In this document: positions 11,256 to 22,585 of the stretch, one piece after another
How positions within the stretch are numbered: the first letter of the stretch is position 1
How the letters are laid out: each line of letters opens with the position of its first letter
Source: Zonotrichia leucophrys gambelii
Lineage: Eukaryota > Chordata > Aves > Passeriformes > Passerellidae
Length of the DNA stretch: 64,000 nucleotides
Direction of reading: 5' to 3'
NCBI RefSeq assembly: GCF_028769735.1
Contig: NC_088171.1
Span: forward strand, 59,551,613 to 59,615,612
Translations under genes and position numbers: made by a program
Notes under the pieces: generated by a model
What the model was told of the DNA's origin: nothing
Databases searched by the model: none
The model's input: the letters and a program-made list of their open reading frames with translations, nothing else

Positions 11256-13584
11256 CACCCAGCTACAAGATTTCCACATAAAAAAGTACTGTAAAGGTCT
11301 GTTTTAACACAGAAGCAGGGCTGAAAAGTAGTTGTGTAAATCTAGCAGATTCAGTTATTCACCCATAGAGCCTTGCAGACCATGGCATACAAATTTTCCT
11401 CATGGAAGAGCAATACAAAGAGCTGTAAAGACTTTCCAAAGACATTTTTGTAGCATCTTCCCCACATCAACACCCATCCAGAGAGATCCCCTGGGGTTTC
11501 TAGGGCTGGATTTACCTTTGTGTCTCAGGGAACTCCAACCATAGTGTCAGAGGTTCGCAAGCTCAAAACAATCAAACCACCAGCATAACTTTCCAAAATG
11601 ATGGATTGCAGAAAGAGGGGAAGAATATACAAATGCAAAAAACCCTAAGCTTGGAAATTCAGGAGGGTATAACATCTGGCAACCACTTAAATCTTGCCTC
11701 TATGAAATGGGCATAATGAGAACATTCAGATATATTTAAGTGATTCCACTCTACTACAGGAGATTAAAAAAGTCTATAATCTTTAGTGGACCTGTGTTCA
11801 CTTGAGATATGAGAAGAATAGACATTATCTAGGATTTCACTGCCTATACACAGGGTACATTTTATATTCTTCCAGTCTGTGCTTCAACACAGTTTGACTG
11901 CACTGTAAGTCTGTATTTGAATTCATATATTCCAAGTAAAATGGTGAAACAAGCCCTACCCTCCCAAAGGAACCCACTACTTGATTAATGTGTTGTGAGA
12001 TTACCCTGAACAATAATTCCTATGTTACAGCCCAGATTACTTTAACATGTCTACAATAGGCAGGGCACAGATGAAACGCAGAGTCACTTTGAGGTGCTCT
12101 GCAAAGGCTGTCTGCCCTCTTATTTGGCTCTAACAACGCATATTTAAATCCCTGAGGAACTAAGAACTTGAAAGCTTTCAACTTGCACTGCTACCCTTGT
12201 CCCCTGGTGAGTGCCCTCATGACACTTGAGAGGACTGATCTGTGAAGACGTTCAGAAGGAGTGGATGAGTTTCTGTGCAAAGAAGAGGATGAAGACTATG
12301 GCAAAGTCTCATCATTCAGACTTAAGAGTTATCCAGTTCTCTGCAGAGATGCCATCAGCTTCCAGGGGAAGGGCAAGTTGGACTGGCAATGAAAGAGGCA
12401 AGGAGGAAGCCCTGTTGCTTGGAGGACAGCACTCCCCAGGGCAGTCCTGGGCATGACCCACTGGCACTGTCTCACCAGCTGGCACTTATGGGTTGGCATG
12501 GGTGTACTGCTGCCAGATTTTGCAGGGGCATCAGCCTGCTGAATTTGAGGATACCACAAGCAGCTAGGGCAGTTTTCTCAGCCGGTCCTACAGCTGTCTT
12601 GCTGCAAACAATGTTTCCCCAGCTGGACACCAGCAAGGGAAGGGGATCCCACCAAGTGGGTGGGATTCTATACCTATCCTTATACACTGGTGTACATCTT
12701 TAAGACATTTACAAGGGTCAGGCACTAAGGAGGAACCAATACCAGCCAAGCAGTCTGACATGGGATGTACAGAGAAGATGGGGCAAGACAGCAATGAAAC
12801 ATTCAGAAATACGGTGTGTGCTAGTAGAAAGCAAGTATCTGAATTGCAAGGGGCCGGAACCTTTCTTTTGATCTCCTCAGTGGCACTTTGCTCTCCTGAG
12901 ATCTCAGCTTCTTAGGGACCGGCAAGCAGCGAGATGCCTCCTAGTCCCAGAGCCACCTTCAGAGCAGCTCTACCTCCTGGGGCAACTCCAGCTGGTGCCA
13001 TGGCCTGCCTACTGCCCAGCACGTTGTCCCTGATTGCCTCTCCAGCCACCCTCATCTCTATTCTTTGCTCTTACACCACTTTTGCTATGAGACCACACAG
13101 CTGGTGTGATTTTCATTTACTTTATTTCCCTCTTCCATACCAGGAAGCCCCCCAGGTCTTCTTCTACCCTCCTCACAGCCTACTGTGCTGCTACAGAGAC
13201 GTCCCCACAGCTTTGCTCCCCATCCCTGGCGTATCTTCTGGCATGCCTCTGTCCATGTGTGGCAGGGCTCAGGCATTACTGACCTATTTTTGTTTCCACA
13301 TCAAAGGTGCTGTATTTGTTGGTGTCTTCTCATAAGCATTTTTGCAGCATATGTATTTTGTCCACTCCTTCAGCTATACATTTTTGCAGTATCGAGCTGA
13401 GTGCTCAATACATGTAGACTTAGGTCTGTTTGCCATCAATATGATGCTCTCGAGTTACTTTTTCTCCCTTCTTTACCTTGAACTAACAATAAGAATGTCA
13501 TGCAGTGAGCAGGTGTAAAAATCCAGCACAAAATGGATCTTACCGTACTTTGGAGTGAGTGCCAGGCACGTGCTTCCCCTCTGG

Positions 13585-13600
13585 TTGCTCAGCTGAGCAA
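13585..13600. promoter_or_regulatory. 16-bp perfect palindrome around an E-box CAGCTG
   Basis: TTGCTCAGCTGAGCAA equals its own reverse complement. Its centre is the E-box CAGCTG used by class A and myogenic bHLH proteins. The outer TGCT and AGCA resemble Maf half-sites. It lies just downstream of GCACGTGC, another E-box-type palindrome at about 13566-13573. Confidence 0.3.
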
Positions 13601-14905
13601 GCCAAAAGCTGAGGGACTCACTTTGCCTGAATGGTGAAGCCTTTTTAGCTGCCTTTTACCACAGTCTGTCTAACAGACGCAATTATTCTGAGTTCCAGTG
13701 TTTGCAAATGAACTGTAATTTTAGTCCAGGTAATTAAAAGGAGGCAAAGTGCTGACAACTGACAGATCGAGGTTCGTGTTGAGCCAAAACCATTGGAAAG
13801 ACCTGCCAGATACTATTTTGAGCAGAATGGAAGCTGGTTGTGCAATTTGTGCTCTCTGGCACCTCCCCCTATTCAGATTATCGTTGGTCTGAGGGTTTAT
13901 TTAATAACTTTAAGTAATTCCAGGTCTAAGACACACAACTTCCAAGTAAAACTGCAGCTTGACATCCCTGAAAAATCTCTCTGGAGCAGGCAGGTCAAGC
14001 AAAGCACATTCAGCACAGCCACCCACCAGCAGTCATGACAGCACTTCACTCTGGTTTTGATTACATTCACGTCATCTCCTTGTCTTCACAATTTTACTTT
14101 CCTCTGGGAAACTCTAGTAGGCTGAACCTGTGACTCTGCAGCTGAAACTGAGTAAAATATTCCGGGTCCATCTTCTTCTGTCTAATCTGTCTCATATTTT
14201 CTCAGACTATTGGAGTAACGAGCCTCACAGCCAGTTTAAATCAAGTTCCAAATTTTTCTTCCATGAACAATTATTTTCCTCTACTTCTGTGCTGGATGCC
14301 AACACCACCACCTGTACTATAGCTACTTCTAGTTATTTCTCATCTTAAAATGTAAATTTGATCCAAATGCTTTTAAATCTTCCTTCTTCATTATTTTTTG
14401 AGATACAAACACTTCAACTATATGACCGCAACTTCTCAACTTCCAGAAACTTCTCATTATGGCAACTCCTTGTGACTTTTTGGCAGATACTTTTGAAGAG
14501 CATTTTTTTTTTCCATCTCATTGTCCCCCTCATGTCCCTTTCCTTGTTTCTCTTGTCCAAGAAGGTCAGGCTCAATCTTAGAGGTCCCTCCTGCTATAGT
14601 TTGGTTTTCTGCCTTGACATCAGCATCCCAGCAACAAGGGCACACTTTGGAAACCATCTATCTCTTTATTCCTATCTTAAATGTCACTGTATTTTCTTCC
14701 ACATTGAAGGTGTAACCTTGCTTCCTTAGCAGACCTAAAAGGAAAATGCTCCTCTTCCTTCAGCTCTCTCCACATTTCCTGTGCTTCCCACCTGAGACAC
14801 GAAGCAATTCTTAATGATGTCAGAAAAGCAATAAGAGACAAGTTGTCATTTTCCAAAAGAGGTAGGCATTCCCTATAAAAACAAACAACTTTGAAGGCAT
14901 CCCCT

Positions 14906-15875
14906 TGTACTGGTTTATGTAGCAAGGTCTGACTAGTGGCTGTGCTGCAGGGGTGGAGAAGATTCCAGAAGCTGCTCCCAGGTCTGACAGAACCAGTTCC
15001 TGATGGCTCCAAGACGGACCCTGAGCTGGCCATCAGTAAAGCTGGTGGAACCTCCCTGCCAACATACCTAAGAAGGCAAAAAACCCTGCAGCAGCTGTGA
15101 GACAGGAGTGTGAATAAGTGAGAGGCACACCCCTGCAGACCCCTCAACAGTGAAGGAGGGGGAGGAGGCAGCAGCCAGAAGAGAGATTCCCCTGCAGCCT
15201 GTGGGGAAGACCATGGTGAGGCAGCTGTGCCCCCACAGCCTATGAAGACACCCATGTGAGAGCAGAGATCCACATGCAGCCAGTGAGAGCCCACGCTCCT
15301 GGCAGGAGCTGCAGCCCCTGAAAGGGAGCCCAGGCAGAAGCAGGTTTTCTCACAGAACGATGGCTGCAGGGCACCCAGGCTGAAGCAGGCTCTTCCTGAA
15401 GGACAGAATCTCGTGGAGAAGACTCATGCTGAAGCAGTACATGAAGGACTGTCTGCCATGGGAGGACCCCACACTGGAGCAAGGGAACAGAACGGGAAGG
15501 AAGCAATGGTAAAGAGGAGCTCTTACGGACTGACCAAAGCCTCCATTCCCTGATCCTCTGTGCCACTCAGGGAGAGGAAATAGAAATCAGGAACGAAGGA
15601 GTGAAGTTGAGCTTGGGAAGTGAGGCAGGGGCAAAGGAGATTTTCAGTTTTACCTTTGTTTTTCACTATCCTACTCTATTTTTAATTGACAATAACTTGC
15701 TTCCCCCAAGTGGAGCCCATTTTGCCTGTGACAGTAACTGATATGCAATCTCCCTGTCTTTACTTTGACCCATGAGATTTTTCATCTTATTTTCTCCCCC
15801 CAATGCTGTTAAGGAGGAGGAGTGAGAGACCCACTTGGTGGTCACCTGGCAGTCAGCCAAGGTCAATCTACCATA
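14906..15875 (+). mobile_element. Solo LTR of an avian endogenous retrovirus (ERVL-like), degraded
   Basis: About 970 bp resemble, from memory, an LTR family widespread in bird genomes. It begins tgtactggtttatgtagcaa. Next comes a line with 'gctccaagacggaccc', then a GC-rich block of imperfect subrepeats (about 15196-15485), then 'gaagttgagc', a T-rich stretch and a degenerate polyadenylation signal (gacaataact, about 15688). It ends with a ctggcagtcagccaaggtcaa segment shortly before 15875. No gag, pol or env coding sequence flanks it, so it is a solo LTR, antisense to NFATC1. Boundaries are by eye. The flanking pentamers cccct and cttct agree at only three positions, so a target-site duplication is not proven. 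Minus-strand open frames at 14677-15294 and 15240-15566 are shadows of this element. Confidence 0.75.
15196..15485 (+). repeat. Imperfect tandem subrepeats inside the LTR
   Basis: About seven diverged units of roughly 36 to 50 bp follow each other. Each carries variants of gcagcc..gtg, a ccca or catg core and a tgaagcag or tggagca end. This repeat block expands and contracts in related LTR copies, as far as I recall. Confidence 0.6.
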
Positions 15876-16619
15876 CTTCTTTTCTCCACTGTCTTCAGGC
15901 ACTGATCACTTCTTTAGACTCTCAGATTTCTTGTAAGGGCTGTGAATTCCTGTGTGTTTGGACAGACAGTCCTACTGGAACAATAACAGTAAAAACTATT
16001 TGAAATCTTGTGCTAGTTGTAAAAGTTCAGAGACAAAGCTTTGATTGCACAGATACAGCTGCTTGAAGCCACTTAGTCTGGAAGACATGAAGGAATGAAC
16101 TTGAAGCATTCAGCCACATTTTCTATAATAATAAAAAATTTACAGGATTACTCAGACAAGTGACTTTTGAGACCATGTGGTTATTCCCTATTTCTTTATT
16201 GTCCACAGTAAGTATCTGTGATTGATTGATCTCATTCTTCACAGTGAGAGCAACACCCTGGATGAGACTTGCTGCTGCTGACACCATCTCATATGTATGG
16301 CTGCTGTCCCACTCTGTCTTCACCATTCCCTAGACTAAACAGCCAGGAAAAACTGAAACGTGCTGACATTTCCTACAAGCTGCATCACTACTCCTCCGTG
16401 CGCATGAAAGGGTTCCACCATCAAATGACTCCAGCATCTGATGACACAATTTGCCTAAGGATATCTATTTCTGGGCAGTGGCCAGAAACCCCTTCAGCTA
16501 TCAATACATCTCTGGGATCTAGGTTCAAGTGACCTTCACATGAACTCCATGCTCCCAACTTGTATGCCTTTGAAGTTTCCAGTTTATCTAGTTTCCCGAA
16601 TTTCTAACCTCACTGCGCA

Positions 16620-16629
16620 TGAGTCAGCA
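16620..16629 (+). promoter_or_regulatory. AP-1 / Maf-type motif TGAGTCAGCA
   Basis: The ten bases contain the AP-1 heptamer TGAGTCA extended by GCA, which fits half of a Maf recognition element and the antioxidant response element core TGAnTCAGC. It lies in GCATGAGTCAGCATGC. A single short match in 64 kb may be chance. Confidence 0.3.
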
Positions 16630-19600
16630 TGCAATTGCACACTGCCAACTGGAACGTGTGTCCTGAACTTGAATAAACACACAGATAAAGACAAAATTAA
16701 GTAGTATTTGCCTATCTGACTAGAGGGGGAAGGGGAGTTTTGCCACTTGCTTATTTATTACATGAGCTACAGTATGATTACTGGTGTGAAACATGACCCC
16801 TTTTTGGCCAGTTGCCCCCCAAACTGCTACTGGCAATGGAAAGAGCAATGGAAAGATCTCTGAGAATGTGAGATCTTTTACCACGTGAAGCTCTGCCAAG
16901 ACTCAGGTCACTCATCTCACCATCCCATCACATCACGCCAAAACAGACTCCAAACCCTGAGCTCAACAGCGCATCTGAGTCAAACCAAAAAGCCCACATG
17001 CTTCCTCAACACCTCCGTTCCATTCACATGCCACTCAAATGTCTTGTCAACATATCACTTTCCAGAACTTTTTGTATGTTTTGCTGAAGCTAAAGGACTG
17101 TGTTTGAGTTACCTGCCACGTCACAAGGTAAATCCTGCTCACTCATGTGGGAAACAGAACTGAACTTATAAAACTGGCAATTGTACCTTAAGGCAGCTAC
17201 TGATTGATTCTAGTTTTTGCCAGAGACAGAGAAATTTGAGAGAAACAAAAAACCTGTGATGTGCTAGAGTGGACAGTTACATTCATCCAGCTTCCTTCTT
17301 TTCTGTATCACATTTTTCTTGTGCAGAAATTCAGCTGACTGAGCTTGACCACACATCTAACAGATGGCAAACTGTTAAGTTTTCCCATCTGAAATACTCA
17401 CAGAAAGTTATGATTTCCTTTGGCATAAATATATGTTTAAAAAAATTGTATTAGTGATTTCACCCAGTTATCTTTCATCTGCTCTAGTTATAACTACTGC
17501 ACATCAACACCTTCATGTTCTAAGAGCAAAATCTGCTCAGCAGGGAAGAGGAACAGTTTTGACAGAAAAATTCATTTAATAAAATAAAAACAACAGCAGA
17601 ATGAAGAATTTGACGCAATAACTAAATCTGAAAAGCTTCCTAATTGTTTGAGATTATTAAAAAAGAAAAATTCCTGGAGGAAATGTTGCTTACACATGGT
17701 TTGTTTTACCATCTTTCAGGAACTTTGAGTGTCAAAGACTTTGGGTATAATAGCTGAGGATATTATGCAATTAGGTTACAGAACTGTGTAGGTGCCAGGA
17801 TTATTGCTGAAGTCTGAGTAATTAACAAATTGTTCAAAACCACTGAAGTCTCTAAGTCTGGAGTTACTTAGAGATAATGTGCACACTACAAATGTCCATC
17901 AAAGAGAGTGATGCATCTTCAGGGAGGGGCAGTTGTTACAGGGAAGATCAGATACGGCCTTTGACCAGGACAAAATGGCCCTCAACATCAACATCCCAGA
18001 GTCAAAGAACCAAAGTCAGTGTTATTTGAGAAACTAATCCCATAGTGAAGTTGGGTGTTACATTTCTGCCTTTTCACTCTTTAAAACTCTTGCCCTGATT
18101 TCTCGTCACTAAGCACAAAAGAAATGGGTTTGGAGCTCTGACTTAACTAGTGGCAACTCAACCCTATGATAACTAATAATAATAAAACATCCAATGACCA
18201 TTTCTGCCCATAGGTCACAAATTGATTATAAAGATTTTGTCAGTTTAACCTGATCTTTCAGGTATGTCTAGACTTGGCCAAATCTGTGAAGTCTGGAAAT
18301 ACTTGAGCTAGTTCCAGTGTTAAAAGCTACAGGAGTGAGGAGTGATTTTTGAGCAAGGAGGGATTTTCAGGGTAGATTAACTATTTCAGGTCCCAATACG
18401 AGACTTTTTCTAACCCCCAAAACACTCTTTTTATCCCAAAATATCCTACAGCACGCCAGGAACTATAATCCATAATTTACCATAACGTACCCATAATTTT
18501 CCTGCGCATTATCCCTTGGGATACTGGATTTGTGTCTCATCACTGAGCTTTCTTTCATCAGTTACAAGATATATTTTGTGGACAGAGAGATGAAAACCGG
18601 GATTTTTTCAGTGCAGTGAACAGTTTTATAGATCAGTGATCATAATGTGATATACTAAGAGCCAGCATCTGGTCGTTTTAGTTAGTTAGGGTTTTGTGCT
18701 GCTTTGTGTTTAATAACACATTACCTTAAAAAAAATAGGTTTGAAAAGAGTGTTTTCAGAAAGAGTTATCAAAAAAAGGTTGCTGATAGATATGCAATCC
18801 CTAAAACACACTCCTCAGGCATCTCTGCTTTTTCTGAACTTCCCTCAAGACTTTTGTTACTTGGTACATTTATAATCTACAAATAAAATAAAAAGTTTTA
18901 AAATTTTAAGTAACTAAATCAGTCTTTTGTTATAATTCCAGCTCATGATCCATGCAGATGCACATGTTAACAGGAAACATTTTCACTCCTAGCCAAACAC
19001 TTCCTGCCATAGCTAACAAACACCAATTTAATTTCACCTACTTTTGTAACTAAAATGCACACCTTACTGCACAACAACCTCCAGCCTACAGACATCAAGA
19101 GACCTGGCCAGTAAGGAGTTGCAGACTTTTCAGTATTTTACAAAGTACTGATTATTCTGGTGACAAACAGACAGGTGTTGGCCACCCTCAACACGACACT
19201 CAACAACTATGACATGCACAAGACACTTTTGAACCTCCGGAAGAGAAACATATGCCTACAAAGAGAGACAGAAAGTGAAAGGAGATAAAAAAAGAAATTA
19301 GTGTAATTTTTAAGCATCAAAGTCATTGTGGGACTCCACAGTCTAAGGAAATTCTGAATTGAAAAGAATTCAGAATTTGAATTGAACCTCTCGAAGTACA
19401 TTTAACATTCACATTTTCACTACTACTAGGTTTCTTTGACATTTTATACCATTGCTCATCTCTGGAAAACATGGTCTGATGTGCAAGCAACAGAATATTG
19501 CCCAAAATCTGGCAAAATAAAGCCTCACATCAACATGTAAGAACTTTTTTATGGTACTGTGGAATCTTGGGCAAATTTTAGTCCACTTCTGAACACTCAT

Positions 19601-19866
19601 TATTTATTCGAAGGGGCGCCTTCTGCCAGACTTCACCATGAGGGGTTCTCCTTCCAGAGAAAGTCCTCACAGTGCTTCTCCTGTGGTCCTTTCAGTGTGC
19701 CATGCCTTCACCCCCTGGATACCTCATTTTCCCTGTGTGAGACACAGTCACGGGGCTGCAAAGTTTGTTTTGCTATGTTTCATACACTTGGCTGAACAGC
19801 AGCTTGCAAGGGGTTAAGCTAAAAGCAGGAAGCCACTGCCGCCCCGGCAGAAAGATTGATTTGATC

Positions 19867-19921
19867 ATTCTTCAGGGATTCCCTCTTGTATGAGTCACTG
19901 CTCAGGCTGACTCCCCCACCA
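19867..19921 (+). promoter_or_regulatory. kappaB plus AP-1 block, copy B
   Basis: GGGATTCCC at 19875-19883 is a kappaB-type site. After seven bases follows TGAGTCA at 19891-19897, a perfect AP-1 consensus. The block begins attcttcaggga and ends cccccacca, matching copy A (11205-11255) at both ends and in the identical seven-base gap. Function is inferred from motif content only. Confidence 0.45.
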
Positions 19922-22444
19922 AAGGAGGCCAGGATAATGCCATTCCTCCAGAGACTACAACAGCTGAGGGCTAGCCCTGAAGACTGAAAGCTAGGGACTC
20001 ATGCTTGGAAAAACATTCAGCAGACCACAATTCACTCAGCAGACTTAGGGAAAGCTGGGGGGAAAAAAACGCAAACAAAAAGTCTTCTCAAACTTCCTTC
20101 GTTATCCAATTAAGTATGCAGACTAGGAGGAATTAGACAAGCTCCAGGAGACTGCCTCCCAGCTTGGGGACTCTGCCTGACTAAGGACTGAAGACATAAG
20201 TTGACATAGTACAATATTTAAATTTTATACAAAAGATACATTCTCCTTATGAGCACAACGATCTATTACTTTGATCTATTACTCTGTAATAGCTGGGTTT
20301 GGCTGCTACCTACTAGGAACGTGATTAACATTCCAAATTCAAAAACAAAAGTGGTAACAGCAGCAAAACTAATGAATGTCTCCAGCTAATCACAGAGGTT
20401 CATAACCAGCACTCTAAGAGAAAGAGAAACTATGCTGGTGTTCCTTCTCTTGACCTACTTTCACTGATGTTCAAGAGCTGAAAGGGAAAGAAACACCCCA
20501 TGCTAATTTGCAAAAGTGAAGGCTGCTAATGCTTGTTCACTTGACATTAAATACAGTGACTGTTCAAAAATCCAGCCAGAGCAGTCTGCCACTAAGGTAA
20601 TGATACATTGCTCTTGTTTGCTTCTGATGCATTGAGCTGTGTGAGGCAGCATAGCACACAAACCATGGAAGCCTTGAAAATTGCTCAGCCCAGATTAGCC
20701 AGCAGCTTTGCTTTTTGTGTGTCATTTCTACTGACATAATTATTGCAGCTCCTGGAGATACCACACTCTGGCTCTAAGGGCTCAGCCCCTGCAGGCTGTA
20801 TTGCCCTGCAACTGCAATAAATGCACAGTGACACTACTAAGAAAGGCAGAACCTTAAATTCTGTAATTGACAGCTATACAGTGAATATCCTGCTTTTAGT
20901 GTACCTAATGTAATATAGGAATATAGGAGTAGGGAGACAGTGTTCAGATCACGCTGTGGTAACACACAGCAAACAGCAACACAATCACAATCCTTCGGAA
21001 AGCTATACTTAAATTTTCCAACTCAAAAAAGGAAGAGGAAAGGAAATAAGTATTAAGGAAGGCACCCTTTAATGTGGTTTCCTCTTGAAATGAGACAGAT
21101 CGAGGACTTCTGACATGTCACACTAACCCAGTTCTGTGCAGCAAAGGAAGTTTAAAGTAAAGTAGACATTAACTTTCTTCTCCCATGGGTGGAACACAGA
21201 GAACAGAATTCAGGTTTTTTTCAATTGCTATACCACATTTTCCCTAATTTTTTAAACTTTCTTATGAAACAAAAAGGATGTTTCTGCTAATGTCACAGCC
21301 ACATCCCCACTGTGTGTGCTGGAGTGGGGTTCACAGAAATGTGCCAACTGGCTCTCCCCAAAAACCCAAGGCATTACCTCTGCCTAGGCACTTTTGACAA
21401 CTTAAACTTCATGGATGGTGGGCGGGTGTCTTTGCCTCCAGAGCCTCCCCTACTCTCCCTGCCGTCCTGCCCCATGGCCCAAGCTCCTGTGGTGCCATAG
21501 GGGCCGTGGGCAGGGGAGCAGCGAGGGAACCTCGTGGGCATAAAGGGTTAAACAGGCGCAGTGTCAAAGCTGGTGCGGCGGCCTGAGGAGTGCCCAAGAT
21601 TCCATGATTGTTTTAAGTTCGGTGGGGGTGGGGGGCTCAGCCGGCAGCTGAGGAATTCATAGCTTGTGCCAGCGCCAGGGAAACCCTTTCCAAAACAAGA
21701 CTCAGAACTATCCTTAGCAGTCTCGTTTCAGGGCTGACTTTGACTCCCAGCTCCACTGCCACCGCTTATTCCTGCGGGGGGCATTCACACCCATTAGGCA
21801 CTGTCACCCTGTGATCCACCGCTCCTGCAGGCACAGCCTGCCCCAGCCCCAGCTCCCACTCCATGCCGTTTTCCCTGTTTCAGCCTGGTCTGCGACTCCT
21901 CCAGGGGAACCAGTCCCATCACCACAGCACTGCAGGAGCAGTGCTGGGCAAGGGGAAGTTGTGCTCAGTCCTTCCCCCAGTCCTCAAGGCAAACCTGTCC
22001 TTCAAATGAATGTGTGTGCTCCAAGTCCTCCTCAGCCAGCACCTTGTAAATGCCACAGGAGACACAGGTGCACACACACCTGCAGCAGCACAATTTACAG
22101 AAATGTTTAAGAAGATGCACTGCACTGCAGGCTTTAGGGGGACATGGTGCCAGAGATTTCCAACCCCTTTCACAGGTCCTGCCTGCTACACTCACGATTT
22201 GCTACAGTAAACAAAAGCCAAAGGTTGACTTTCAATGTCTCTATTGTCCACCTGTAACTACAGTTGTCACAGTGTGAAACCTCAGCATTAGGCACGGCTC
22301 AGATCCTTTCCATAGCTTTGCCCAGTGACATGGAAAACATATTACGTGCAGAAGAAAATGTCATTACCATATTTGTGCTCCCATCATTTGACACAAACGT
22401 GGTGGGAGGGAAGGCAGATTGTAGTCTAGATTGAAAAGACATAC

Positions 22445-22585
22445 CTGGTGCTTTCTCCACAAAGATGACTTTGGAGTCCTGCAGAAAGTTATGACCAGTC
22501 AGTACCATTTTTTTCCCTCCAGTAACAGGAAAACTGTCAGTACTTTGCTTCTCCACCAGAGGCAGTTCTTGGGCAGATCTCTGAG
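22445..22585 (-). CDS. NFATC1: NFATC1 exon 7: start of IPT/TIG fold
   Basis: The exon is 141 bp: two bases completing Ser, 46 codons from [13 protein letters not shown] to VEKAP, then one base. The acceptor is aactctccag and the donor is CCAG before GTATGT. It links the DNA-binding fold to the C-terminal Ig-like (IPT/TIG) fold. The block [25 protein letters not shown] is the conserved first strand pair of that fold. In human the equivalent reads [25 protein letters not shown]. The split last codon is completed in exon 8 as GAT (Asp). Confidence 0.97.

Larger units (their letters stand above)
7371..22444 (-). other. NFATC1: NFATC1 intron between exons 7 and 8 (15.1 kb)
   Basis: This phase 1 intron is the richest in non-coding signals. 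From right to left it holds a CpG-richer patch at about 21405-21800, a kappaB/AP-1 block at 19867-19921, a TGAGTCAGCA element at 16620-16629, the solo LTR at about 14906-15875, a 16-bp palindrome at 13585-13600, a second kappaB/AP-1 block at 11205-11255, a small CpG cluster at about 9998-10145, and A-rich tracts at 9711-9746 and 9893-9920. Long open frames such as 12934-13335 (+) and 10785-11180 (-) have no protein-family features. No second gene is supported. Confidence 0.9.

Noticed and set aside
14677..15566. Two overlapping minus-strand frames of 205 and 108 codons
   Set aside because: They lie largely within the solo LTR and its GC-rich subrepeats, on the opposite strand to the element.
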